A stretch of DNA of 10,331 bases from Saccoglossus kowalevskii (GCF_000003605.2 NW_003149765.1:676646-686976), one strand, 5' to 3'; numbered from the stretch's first letter, positions 1 to 8,616 are shown. Translations and numbers: made by a program. The notes: a model not told the origin generated them from the letters alone.

Positions 1-1187
1 CCATTTCATTTACACCAATAATATCAGTTGTTAATATTATACAGCTTAAACCGTACCAGTTATAACCGGTTTAGCACACGTCCATTTCATAGCATAGTGA
101 ACACACTTTCTAAAGACAGAATGTATGAATAATTAGATTTACCCACGAATGGCATATTTGATTAATTGTATTTCTTGTGTTGCATCATAATGGACAGCTG
201 GAGGGGTAGGGGGCAGCTGATGTCAACAGCTATGTTTGGATGCACTCAAAATTATTTAGAGAAGTATGACTATGATGTGTGTATCTGATTCTATTTTTGA
301 TTAAATGGATTGTGGCAGTTTACATGTGTATTCTAATGTGGTGGTGCAGTGTGCAGATTTAGTATTAGTATAAATTTTTCTCGCATCATATTAAGTTGGA
401 CAGAACTGTGTTATCGAATTCATCACAACAACCACCATCCTTTCTCTAGTTGGATGGGACATCACAGTCCACTTTAGTTACTTCTCTCAAAATAAAACTG
501 CATAATTGTTTACATATTTCTTTTCTTTTATGTAGCATATACATGAGACACTATGTCAGTTTGGTCCGAATTTATGGTGAAATTATAGGGAAAATATGTA
601 AAAATGTGCCAAATGCAATTTTTTGGGGGAATATTAAGGTTCAATTTTATATTTTGTGACTTCATGAAAATTGGAGATGATTAATTTAAGTCAGAAGAAA
701 ATGTAAAAGAGAAATAATCCTGTTTCTTCTACAATCAAATTTGCACTCACTCCTACTGCTCTAAATTCTATTTATATTCTAGTGCGGTAAATCTATATAG
801 TACCTTTACATTTGCCACAAGTCAGTACCGGTATTTCTGGTTCCAAGGGGATATTTTTCAAAATAGCAAACAAAATATTTTGAACACCAACAATTTTTCA
901 TACTATTTACATTTTCATTTACTTTTCTATTTGTTTATTTTTTAACCAAATAGAGATAATTTCTAATTAGCTTCAGAACTCAATCAAAATTGTTGAAAAA
1001 AAAATCAAGCTTTTTTTTTTTTTTTGAAAGGTGGCAAATGTCGACTTTAGTGCTCGAAAGGGTGAGTCTGTAGGAGACAACAACAACTGAGAATGTCAAG
1101 TTATATCAGAATGATTATTGTAATTTTGTAAACTGTAGCGTAAGTGACATTGACATTCATTTTTTATTTCGTATAAATACTTACTAG
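1..1187 (+). other. Upstream MGLL intron (3' part)
   Basis: This is the 3' end of the intron that precedes exon A, ending in tacttactag. I looked for the preceding exon with the GHSM motif and found nothing that would encode it, so the intron starts before the window. The sequence is AT-rich with no credible coding signal; an open frame at 450-659 has no recognisable protein character. It contains an A9 run (996-1004) followed six bases later by a T15 run (1011-1025), which could pair but looks like simple sequence. A palindromic taccggta occurs at 827-834 and again at 3093-3100. Confidence 0.8.
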
Positions 1188-1298
1188 GGTGGTACAGTTG
1201 CAATCCTGGCTGCAATGGAAAGGCCGGATCAGTTTACGGGTATGGTTCTTGTAGCGCCTGCTGTAGTGGAAAATCCAGAAACAGCCACAACATGTAAG
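1188..1298 (+). CDS. MGLL: MGLL coding exon A (partial gene; 37 codons after the GHSM nucleophile motif)
   Basis: This internal coding exon of monoglyceride lipase, a serine hydrolase of the alpha/beta-hydrolase fold, begins [16 protein letters not shown] and ends [10 protein letters not shown]. It starts after an AG acceptor at 1186-1187 and ends at a strong donor AAG|gtgaga, so both ends are phase 0. Aligned from memory with human MGLL it covers residues 124-160 with no gap and about 23 of 37 identities. The first two glycines complete the GHSMGG nucleophile elbow. The serine itself (human Ser122) must be at the end of the preceding exon, which is not in the window. The stretch then forms the helix after the nucleophile and the strand leading to the lid (GMVLVAP, NPET.ATT). 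The reading frame stays open for 144 more bases beyond the donor, but the protein similarity stops exactly at the GT. Assignment as MGLL rather than a general lysophospholipase is supported by the match of all four exons. Confidence 0.93.
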
Positions 1299-2292
1299 GT
1301 GAGAGCATTATCAAGCAATGAAAAGTATAGTAGTCTGTCCTTCTCCTCGTTGTCGTCGTCGTTGTTGACCATCTTCAAACTTGGATATATATTACTCATA
1401 CATATAAAATCTTACTCAAGTTTGATTAGTGTGTGTTGCTAATGTATATTTCACAAGATACCACTCAAAATTTTGAAATAAATTTAGACAATTGAATGCC
1501 AGGACCCAGGTTCATTTCTCAAGTTTCAAACTAAAATGTATTTATATCTTTTTTTTATTTGGTTACAATTCTTTGGCTGTAAAAATGTTTGTTTTTTTTT
1601 TTGTTTTTTTTTGCAAATCTCAGTTTACTGGTTATTTCTTTCCATCATTATTTTAATTTGTATAACATACAAAAAAATATATATATCTGACTTCTGCTAA
1701 TTTAAAATTTCACTGAGAAATATTGGTTCCTCACTGAGAAAAATGTTTTAAGGATATTGTGAAGATAGGGAACAGGTCTTCAGACACTCATTGGGATATT
1801 TACATAATACACTCATATTATTAAATTATTAAATGTAGGATATAAAATTTTTAAAATCTCATACACTCCATATATAAAAAATAAAAATAAAAAAAAAACA
1901 TATAAGAAGAAATGACAAATAGGTTCAATACACTAGAGTTGCTGTAATGTATTCATAAGTTTACGATACAGAACGTAAAACACAAAAATATGTGTCAGAT
2001 CCTATTGAAATGTTCAGTAAAATGAGTATAGAGTTTAGAAACATGCTTCATCTAAAGGCTACAAATATAGGAATGCTGCAGGATACAAATGTACCACCAG
2101 CACTACAATCTCCGGATCTGTCCTGGAATACACAACATGCATTATTATACGCAACACAAAGATCTATTATAATACATGTAATACTTTTGTCTGTTATGTA
2201 TTTGTCATCATTAATTACTCTGGAATGCATTAGAAAAATTAATATCACTTGATGATTTCTATGTATTGTAATGTAAAGCTTTTATTTTACAG
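1299..2292 (+). other. MGLL intron 1 of window (994 bp, phase 0)
   Basis: The intron lies between K (AAG) of exon A and V (GTG) of exon B, with gtgaga donor and tttacag acceptor. Close to the donor is a CGT/TGT-rich run (about 1348-1367). The middle is AT-rich with T and A tracts (around 1550-1610 and 1868-1905). A slightly more balanced stretch, 1992-2252, stays open on the plus strand, and part of it (2048-2248) also on the minus strand. It has no recognised similarity and is discussed under findings. Confidence 0.88.
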
Positions 2293-2382
2293 GTGTTTAT
2301 GGCCAGGATATTGGCGTATTTAGCCCCACAATTTGAAATTGGAAAAATTGAACCAAAATATATTAGTAGGGACCCGAAAGAG
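2293..2382 (+). CDS. MGLL: MGLL coding exon B (lid/cap segment, 30 codons)
   Basis: This exon encodes VFMARILAYLAPQF, then EIGKIEPKYISRDPKE, equivalent to human MGLL residues 161-190 by ungapped alignment from memory. It follows a good acceptor (pyrimidine-rich ttttattttacag, AG at 2291-2292) and ends at donor GAG|gtattg. Both ends are phase 0. It is 90 bases, the same codon count as the human segment. The segment lies in the cap (lid) domain that covers the active-site tunnel and docks on membranes in the family. It is the least conserved exon, with about 9 of 30 identities (V, A, L, P, G, I, SR, E), as expected for a lid whose hydrophobic face rather than exact sequence matters. Its amphipathic start (V-F..A-R-I-L-A-Y-L) keeps that hydrophobic character. 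The identification rests on its place between two unmistakable exons, exact length, phase and splice sites. Confidence 0.9.
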
Positions 2383-2420
2383 GTATTGATATACAAGGTT
2401 TTAATATTTGATATACTATG

Positions 2421-2553
2421 GGGTTATCACAGGAATACCACAAAGTAACCACAATGACAGTAAATAAGACAATTGTTTGGACCAGCACATAGTGGGGATT
2501 GATGCGATTCCATACCGCTTGAGTGCATACTTTGCAGTATTCTCATGATAATC
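2421..2553. repeat. Inverted-repeat element, copy 1 (MITE-like, intron 2)
   Basis: The left end from 2422 (ggttatcacaggaatacc...) is the reverse complement of the right end at 2528-2553. Over 26 aligned bases there are 20 matches and all six differences are transitions. The right 40 bases (2513-2552) match the right end of the second copy (2675-2714) at 34 of 40 positions in the same orientation. That shows two copies of one family. No open frame of useful size lies inside, so it is non-autonomous if it is a DNA transposon derivative. Target duplications are not clear. Confidence 0.7.
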
Positions 2554-2586
2554 TAATACATCTTTTCCTGCTTCTAGAAATAATAT

Positions 2587-2717
2587 GAGGTTATCGCGAG
2601 AATATCACAAAGCATGTACTCAGGCAGTACAGTAAACAGATTGACCAATGTGTAGCGGAGGTCAATACAACCTGTACCGCCTAAGTGCATACTTTGCGGT
2701 ATTCTTGTGATAACCTT
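2587..2717. repeat. Inverted-repeat element, copy 2 (MITE-like, 42-bp arms)
   Basis: The arms at 2589-2630 and 2674-2715 are inverted copies of each other with 34 of 42 matches and no gaps. All eight differences are transitions. The spacer is 43 bases. The pair would form a long hairpin in RNA or single-stranded DNA. The ends read ggttatc...gataacc, the same as copy 1 about 34 bases upstream. The flanks (taatatga, ttattatta) are themselves AT-rich and partly complementary, so exact ends and any target duplication are uncertain. Confidence 0.78.
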
Positions 2718-3342
2718 ATTATTATACTTTTTTTTCTCTGTTTATTGTTCTGTAATTTTTTAATAGGTGATAATAGCCAAAAATGTCACCAAAAAGGTTT
2801 TTTTGCATTGTGTGAACATTTGCGTTCAGTGATGCTATTCTATTTTTATTACGATTTTCTGCGTTTGTTAAAAACAAAGACAGTCTTTGAATGTGATGTC
2901 AATAACCTTGACTTTGTGTAAAGTTGATGACATAGTTTATCACATATAAAGGTCCATTTGAACAAGCTAGTGCAGATACGTTTTGGGACAAATGTAGATA
3001 TTGCTTTTGACGAGGCAGTAATGTTTATCGCTTTCAGCGCTAGATGTATATGACTTATTTCAAATACAAAAATAGGACTATCTACTCTGATTTACCGGTA
3101 TATCTGCATTGTGAAATAAATTTTGTGACCTTTAACCCAACATTGATTTTTACAAATCATATTTATACATGTGTAGATGTATGTGTGAAGGTGAGTGAAA
3201 CTATACCGTATATTGTACACCTAGTGGATACATGTAGGTCAAGCGCATATGTAAATGGGTTCCCATCAAACAACTTACGTGAATTAATTGTATTAATTTG
3301 AAATGCTAAGATTCACCATCAAGTATATATATCTTTACGCAG

Positions 3343-3558
3343 GTGGAGCGTTATGCAACGGATCCTCTTGTTTGGCATAGGGGAATGAAAGCCAGGTGGT
3401 CAGTACAGACTTTAGAAGCCTTGAAACAACTCCAGGAGAATATGTCCGAGATTAAGGTGCCATTCTTGGTGATGCAGGGAGATAAAGACGTCCTCGTAGA
3501 AAGTGTAGGTGCAACATTACTGATGGAAAGGGCCCAGAGCAAGGATAAACAAGCGCAG
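3343..3558 (+). CDS. MGLL: MGLL coding exon C (end of lid, catalytic aspartate, 72 codons)
   Basis: The largest exon here encodes VERYATDPLVWHRGMKARW at its start and ends in MERAQSKDKQAQ. It runs from an acceptor with a weak pyrimidine tract (tctttacgcag, AG at 3341-3342) to donor CAG|gttggt, both phase 0. It aligns without gaps to human residues 191-262, about 29 of 72 identities from memory. The strand VPFLVMQGDKD carries the catalytic acid: Asp at GAC 3487-3489 takes the place of human Asp239. Tyr at the fourth codon matches Tyr194, reported to line the glycerol pocket. Three cysteines known from human MGLL are replaced: Cys201 by Trp, Cys208 by Arg, Cys242 by Val. The frame stays open for 21 bases past the donor (VGNALLC) before a TGA, so intron retention would truncate the protein before the catalytic His. 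The first codon is GTG inside the exon, not a translation start. Confidence 0.95.
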
Positions 3559-4769
3559 GTTGGTAATGCTCTGTTGTGCTGAGTGATTCAAATACTGTGT
3601 TTGCTCTATTTGTAAGCACATCTTCAATAGAAGCTAGCACATGTGAACTAACTGTTGCATGTATTGTATACTTGATCATTAAAAATATAATTCAATTTGA
3701 GCTTTTGCCTTTTAGTAAGCACATGCGTTAACTAATAGAGCCAATACAGTACCAGTACTATGAACACGATCTTTTTTTATTGGGGTTTAATTTTGTTATT
3801 TTCACTGATAAGCAAAATCGGCTAGAACTTTTTCTTTCACAATTAATCCATAAAATTACAACTTACTGAATATCAAAACTATAGAAATTGAATCCCAGTA
3901 AAAATAATTTTCAAATCAGTTTCTGGAGTTTGTATAATTGATAGAATCGTTAATTTAGAATTAGAATTAGAGAATTAGAGAAGTTATAATTTAGTTAAGG
4001 CAGAGAAAAAAATAATTTTTCATGTTTCAATTAGTTGCATCACAGTTTTTTCCAAAAATTTGTTGTCAGACATTTATGACATTATGACAAACAGAAAGTC
4101 AGATAATAAACAAAAACAAAAAAAGCTTATTCAGAGAGTGTTTTTACTGTGTGTTATATGTTGAATGCATGCCAAACACATATCAGTACTATATATTTTA
4201 TTGTCTTAATTTGAGTCCATTATTCAAATGATACTTTTTGACTTCATGGTGAGACACTTTGATCATCTGAATTGTTCAAAGCAAAATGTACGGCTTTGCA
4301 CATACACAATAACCTTGTTTTAAAACATCAACTTAGGGGGACTGATTGGTAAAATGAAGAGAAACACACAGATGACCAGCTGGCTACAATAATTGAAAAT
4401 TGACAACTAACTGTGGCTATATTGGTGAAATTTTTTGTTTTCCTACAATTAAATTGTGAAAGTCTGTCCATGTCATCTGTTGTTCTTCTGAACCCTTCTT
4501 CTCTAAGTTATATAGAATGAAAATTATGATTGCAAATTTTAACTTTTGTGGAAAAAGAAACGCACTGAAATTTGAACATTTGTGAACTACTATCCCAGAA
4601 GTCACTGTTCTACATTTATACAATTAGATAAAAAATTCTCCATAAGAACTTTTAAATAAATATACATCGTATTAGAATGAAACTATGAATTAAATGAGAA
4701 TTACAGTAAGTCATTTTCCGTAATATAAATGTATGACATTCAGAGCTAAAAATATCATTTTGCCTTTTG

Positions 4770-5145
4770 TGTGTAAAGCGCAAAAGCTGGGTAATATCAA
4801 ACCGATGTTCGAGTATTTCAAATCTTATTCTGTCAATATCTTGAGAACCACTGGGTGGATTGGAAAAAAAATTGATAAATAGATATTTTGTGATAAACTC
4901 CATAGGGTTTGCTTAAATGAATTAAAACTTGGTACACACATACTATTTTGTTAAATAAATATCAAACGTATGTTAATTAGCTAATTTGCATACTAACTAA
5001 TTAGTTTTATATTTCCGTTAACGTCTTAAATTAGCATGCTCTAATGGGATACAACTTGGTACAGTCAAGCTATTTTTGTAGTTGAACAACTGATAATATT
5101 TTGACATCCATCTTTGCATTTTAATTAGCTAATTTGCATACTAAT
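4770..5145. repeat. Probable dispersed repeat with two internal subunits
   Basis: Two subunits share the same opening word aacttggtac (4926-4935 and 5053-5062) and the same 24-base end (4973-4996 and 5121-5144, perfect identity, containing ttagctaatttgcata). Their lengths differ (71 and 92 bases), so this is a diverged or nested arrangement rather than a clean tandem. The upstream stretch around 4835-4862, with tcttgagaaccactggg, has the look of a dispersed repeat I have seen in invertebrate genomes; that part is memory-based and weak. Left boundary is approximate. No coding capacity. Confidence 0.55.
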
Positions 5146-6399
5146 TTTTGAATCACAGTGAGCAATTATGAGGCAATGATGAGGCAGAGTTGTTTTTATA
5201 TTGAATTCACTTATACCGAAGCATTTTTTAGAATTTCAAGTTTACTTGGGAGCCTGCATAAGTGATCTACCTTATTAAAAAAATGGTATCCACATGTTAA
5301 TGTTGGGTAGACATTACATGTTTGCAGACCATGCAGATAAAACACCAAATCACTTCGTAGATATCTGTCTCTACTTTGTTTATTTTAGTATATCAATGGA
5401 TAAAATCAAATCCATATGACCTACTACATGTAATTGATTCACCGTCTCAAAATTTTGCCAAATGAAGCTGGATTTTTCCTTCCCTTTTTTTACATTGCAA
5501 AATTATTTCTCAAATTATTACGATCACTTCCATAATTTGCCTCAGGGCTTTTAGAGGAGCTATTTATCACTCTCCTGTAATTTTCAAAATGCATAGCTTG
5601 AATTGGAATTCCGACATTTATAACATTAAATCAGTGCACTCTATAAATCTCTGGTTATTGGAGCACTATTAAAAAGTGCTAGCAAATGTAATCATTAAAA
5701 ATTGAACCTTAAAACTAGTACGTATGTGCTACAATTTGCTCAAATTCAGACAGTTAATATTTCACTTAATAAACCCAGTAACACTATAAATAGGAACTCT
5801 TAAGAGTGAAATTATAATGTTACTGCATATCTAATTTTAAATATATTGATGTAGCGTTAGCATAAAATGGTTTCCCCTTGTACTATTTGAACAGTTGCTG
5901 CGATTTAATGCAAAAATGGATTATCCTTTTGTTGTTAATAGTTATTGTTAGGATATTATTATTATTATTTTAATATTTGGTGGCCATGCATGATAGATTA
6001 TGAATTCATATTTAAATTTATTCAATAAAAACTGAACGCATAGCTACCTATCTAGTTGCATTGTGAAAAATCAATTATACTTAAGTACATGTAATAGAAA
6101 CAAAATAATAAATATGTCCTCTCATGTTTTATTGATGTGAGAACACTCATTGAAATTAGGGCCACATAAATTCAATTTTGCGTTTGCCATGACACCTGTC
6201 AACAAATATTTTTAAAATATATATTTGATTTGCAACGGAATGGGACAATTTTAAATTAAAATATTTATCAACCAAACTACTTGTTAACCTCTAACGTTCA
6301 TTAACCAATCGTAGTGGATGTAAATGTATTAACTCGTAAATATCACGTGCTCACTGACTGTGTTGTCAGTCACAACAGTGATGTACAAAAGACCTTACC

Positions 6400-6581
6400 T
6401 ACTGTAAAATACTTTATTTTAGCTGGAAATAATGGGTGTTATGTATGGAAATTAATTTTCACTGATTTTTGCTGAATTGAATGTAAAATTTAGGAAATAT
6501 ATATTTCACTGGATTTGTTTTCACTGAATCATTCCTTCAATGGAAATACCGGGGGTAACGAAAATAAAGTATTCTACAGTA
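6400..6581. repeat. 182-bp MITE-like element with 23-bp terminal inverted repeats
   Basis: The left end 6400-6422 (tactgtaaaatactttattt plus tag) and right end 6559-6581 (cgaaaataaagtattctaca plus gta) are inverted copies with 21 of 23 matches. Similarity stops sharply just outside. The interior contains repeated words of the type tttcactgratt (about 6456-6467, 6504-6515, 6518-6529). It encodes nothing. Size, terminal repeats and lack of coding capacity fit a miniature inverted-repeat element; the superfamily cannot be told because I see no clear target duplication. Confidence 0.72.
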
Positions 6582-7308
6582 CTCTGAATAATTTTGTTTT
6601 CTTTTTTTTTAACTTGAAAACAAATCTACATGACTGCCATTTATTGAATGTATGTTTGTTTGGTATTAGTTTACACCATTACAGAGTCTATTTTTGTACT
6701 CTTGCATAAATTATTGTCATTGCATGGTAGTACTTTGCATAATGTATTCACATCCAAGTGCTGGTTCTTTTTTATGTGGCATAACACTCACCTACATATG
6801 GCTTCGAGCTGTTTCCCTAAGTAATGAACATCATGCATAGTAAAATTAAACCAATTGTTACTAGGACTTCTACAATGACAGAGTGGAATTCATTTAAGTT
6901 CACCATCCATCTCTTATGCATCTACATGTGTATCAGTTTTGTAGATATAAAAAAGACAACATTCAAAACCAAAAACATTGACAAATAAAACAAACATTGA
7001 TACCAAAAAACAAAATAATTGTGTTTTTTTGTTTTTTTTATTTGATAAATGGGGAAATAGTCTTTGAATGATTCTTACCTATGTTAACTGAGACTCAGTG
7101 ATAATTCCTTTTTAATAACTTGACACAATGTGTTTTTGTTTGTACATAATAACATTATGATAAATAACATTTGATAATGCAAGAGCATAAATAGTTATAT
7201 TCTCGGAATGTTAAATAATTCAATTTTGTTTGCTCATACACATGAAATTATATTTTCTGGATTGGCGTCATCTCATTCTGTGTGTATTTGTTAAATTCAT
7301 TCATTGTG

Positions 7309-7416
7309 TAGTGATGTTAAATGAGTTTATAACACACACTCTCATAGTGATGTTAAATGAGTTTATAACACACACTCTCATAGTGATGTTAAATGAGTTT
7401 ATAACACACACTCTCA
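7309..7416 (+). repeat. Minisatellite: three perfect 36-bp tandem copies
   Basis: Units 7309-7344, 7345-7380 and 7381-7416 are identical over all 36 bases; each begins tagtgatgttaaatgagttt and ends acacactctca. The repeat lies in intron 3, about 380 bases before the last coding exon. Because 36 is a multiple of three, the open frame through it shows a repeated 12-residue peptide, which is a by-product and not evidence of a protein. Perfect identity suggests recent expansion or active homogenisation, so copy number may vary between individuals. Confidence 0.95.
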
Positions 7417-7726
7417 TAATACAAAATTCAGTGAGGTGGAAAATGAATTATTTGTTGTGGCAATCTGATTAAAATAAGATCCTAGTTTAGGTTATTTTTT
7501 CTTTTTTTAATATTCTTTTAGTTAGTTATTTTTATCATAAGCTTACTTTTATTTTATTTTATTTGAATTTATTATTTATCTGCTGACATTTTTTTTAAAG
7601 TTTTGGTATTCACAAAAGACTATATGTAATCAAAATAAAAAAATTACAAAATAATAAAAATATAGTAAAAATGAAAATAAAATATAATTAAATTCATGCC
7701 ATATAATACATTAGATTTTAATCAGA

Positions 7727-7751
7727 TTGTTGTTGTTATTGTTGTTGTTGT
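7727..7751 (+). repeat. TTG-rich microsatellite near the last acceptor
   Basis: A (TTG)n tract interrupted once by TTA lies about 45 bases upstream of the acceptor of exon D. On the RNA it is a U/G-rich run in the region where branch point and splicing regulators bind, but no specific role can be read from it. Confidence 0.85.
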
Positions 7752-7795
7752 AAATGAAAAAGAGTCATTGACTTTATGTATTGTAATTTTTACAG

Positions 7796-7906
7796 ATTTA
7801 TCCTGGGTACTATCATGCTCTACAATTTGAACCACCGCAAGATGCGGCAATTGTGCTGCGAGACCTGACGTCTTGGATTGTGACAAGGATGAAACAGGCT
7901 CCATAG
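7796..7906 (+). CDS. MGLL: MGLL terminal coding exon D (catalytic histidine, stop codon)
   Basis: The last coding exon gives IYPGYYHALQFEPPQDAA, then IVLRDLTSWIVTRMKQAP and a TAG stop at 7904-7906. Acceptor is ttgtaatttttacag with AG at 7794-7795, phase 0, directly continuing exon C. The I-Y-x-G-x-Y-H motif places the catalytic histidine at CAT 7814-7816 (human His269), completing the Asp-His pair visible in this window. After the His the human L-H-K-E-L-P reads L-Q-F-E-P-P here, and the C-terminal helix (IVLRDLTSWIVTRM) keeps the conserved Trp. The protein ends about five residues earlier than human MGLL, lacking its small Ala/Thr-rich tail. Exons A to D give 175 residues from human position 124, so a full protein of about 300 residues is expected if the upstream half is of normal length. 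Reading frame is intact with no sign of decay. Confidence 0.93.
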   Translation: MYPGYYHALQFEPPQDAAIVLRDLTSWIVTRMKQAP

Positions 7907-8415
7907 AAATCAGCGACCACTCATTACTATGACGACTAACAATAACAAATTTAATCTTCTACATCAGCAGCTGATGTCTCAGTACCTCAACGAGAATTGC
8001 AATACAAATGCTGGAATGCGATTGGTTGTCACGTATGATTAAATCCAGCAACATGATTGGTTGAAGTACATTATTTGGTAACAACAAATTTGTAGTAGTG
8101 GTGATTGAATATTATTGGTTATTGATGTGTCACATGACTGATTGATTGAAGCATCATGATTGGCTATGCAGTCACTATGCAGAAAAATTAAAAAACACAT
8201 TTTCTTTACTTGTTAAAACTGAGAAACGTTTAGGTATTAAACACCATTTGGTGATATTCGCTACAGATAGCATTGACAAATACATCTAATAATCCCAGGT
8301 TGCCACTTCGGGATACTGAGACAACATATAATCTCTATTGAATAAGCTTGCAGCTGAAATATATTTGAAAAAATTGAGTAGTTTTTACAATGAATAGTAA
8401 CAAAATTACAAACAA

Positions 8416-8421
8416 AATAAA
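8416..8421 (+). terminator. Candidate polyadenylation signal AATAAA (proximal)
   Basis: The first canonical AATAAA after the stop codon, 510 bases downstream. A small GU-rich word (cttgtgtttg, 8458-8467) lies about 40 bases beyond. In such AT-rich DNA the hexamer is expected often by chance. Confidence 0.35.
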
Positions 8422-8610
8422 ATATTTGACATTAAATTTTATAAATTTGAATTCAACTTGTGTTTGAATGGAAAACATAGACTGTACATTAATTATTCCA
8501 TCAGGAATTAAATACATTTGGAATATTTTATACCTATTTACATGTATGTTTTCACAGAAAAGATTGTGAAGTAAAACAAAAGGGAAAGAAAAAAATATCC
8601 CAAATAGGTC

Positions 8611-8616
8611 AATAAA
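8611..8616 (+). terminator. Candidate polyadenylation signal AATAAA (distal)
   Basis: AATAAA followed about 25 bases later by a strongly U/G-rich run (ttttgttgttcttgttgctc, 8641-8660), the spacing expected for a cleavage site with a downstream element. I find this the better of the visible signals; another hexamer lies at 8754-8759 without a clear GU-rich partner. Confidence 0.4.

Larger units (their letters stand above)
2383..3342 (+). other. MGLL intron 2 of window (960 bp, phase 0)
   Basis: The intron lies between exons B and C, with gtattg donor and tttacgcag acceptor. Its 5' third is made of two related inverted-repeat elements (2421-2553 and 2587-2717). The rest (2720-3342) is AT-rich sequence. 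Open frames at 2685-2921 and 3044-3301 show no protein character that I recognise. Confidence 0.9.
3559..7795 (+). other. MGLL intron 3 of window (4237 bp, phase 0)
   Basis: This long intron separates the catalytic Asp exon from the catalytic His exon, with gttggt donor and ttttacag acceptor. It holds a short GAATTA-type tandem at about 3955-3982, a likely dispersed repeat at about 4770-5145, a 182-bp inverted-repeat element at 6400-6581, a 36-bp triple tandem at 7309-7416 and a TTG-rich microsatellite at 7727-7751. Between these (3560-4770, 5146-6399, 6582-7308) I see only AT-rich sequence with homopolymer runs and no credible gene on either strand. Open frames at 4417-4623 and 4652-4903 (minus) and 6515-6709 (plus) lack any recognised domain; the second and third overlap repeat sequence. 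Confidence 0.88.

Noticed and set aside
996-1025. A9 and T15 runs that could form a hairpin or terminator
   Set aside because: Homopolymer runs are common throughout this AT-rich sequence and lie inside an intron; no structure beyond simple complementarity.
1215-1442. Stand-alone small protein starting at ATG 1215
   Set aside because: The ATG is an internal methionine of MGLL exon A, and similarity to the family ends at the splice donor at 1299; the rest is intron read-through.
3343-3582. Stand-alone gene beginning at 3343
   Set aside because: The first codon is GTG directly after an intron AG; the frame is MGLL exon C plus seven intron codons.
4652-4903. Minus-strand open frame with some balanced residue content
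   Set aside because: It overlaps the probable dispersed repeat and has no domain that I recognise; AT-rich DNA of this length gives such frames by chance.
6353-6370. Small hairpin ACTGAC-loop-GTCAGT
   Set aside because: A six-base stem is too short to support a function without conservation or context.
6982-7044. Inverted pair caaataaaa / ttttatttg as a possible element
   Set aside because: Nine-base A/T arms in A/T-rich sequence are expected by chance and similarity does not extend.
7230-7472. Open frame encoding a protein with a repeated 12-residue unit
   Set aside because: The repeat is a 36-bp DNA tandem in an intron; being a multiple of three it keeps any open frame open. No coding signal outside the repeat.
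7722-7904. Minus-strand open frame over the last exon
   Set aside because: It is the antisense of exon D and the TTG microsatellite; the plus strand carries the conserved protein.
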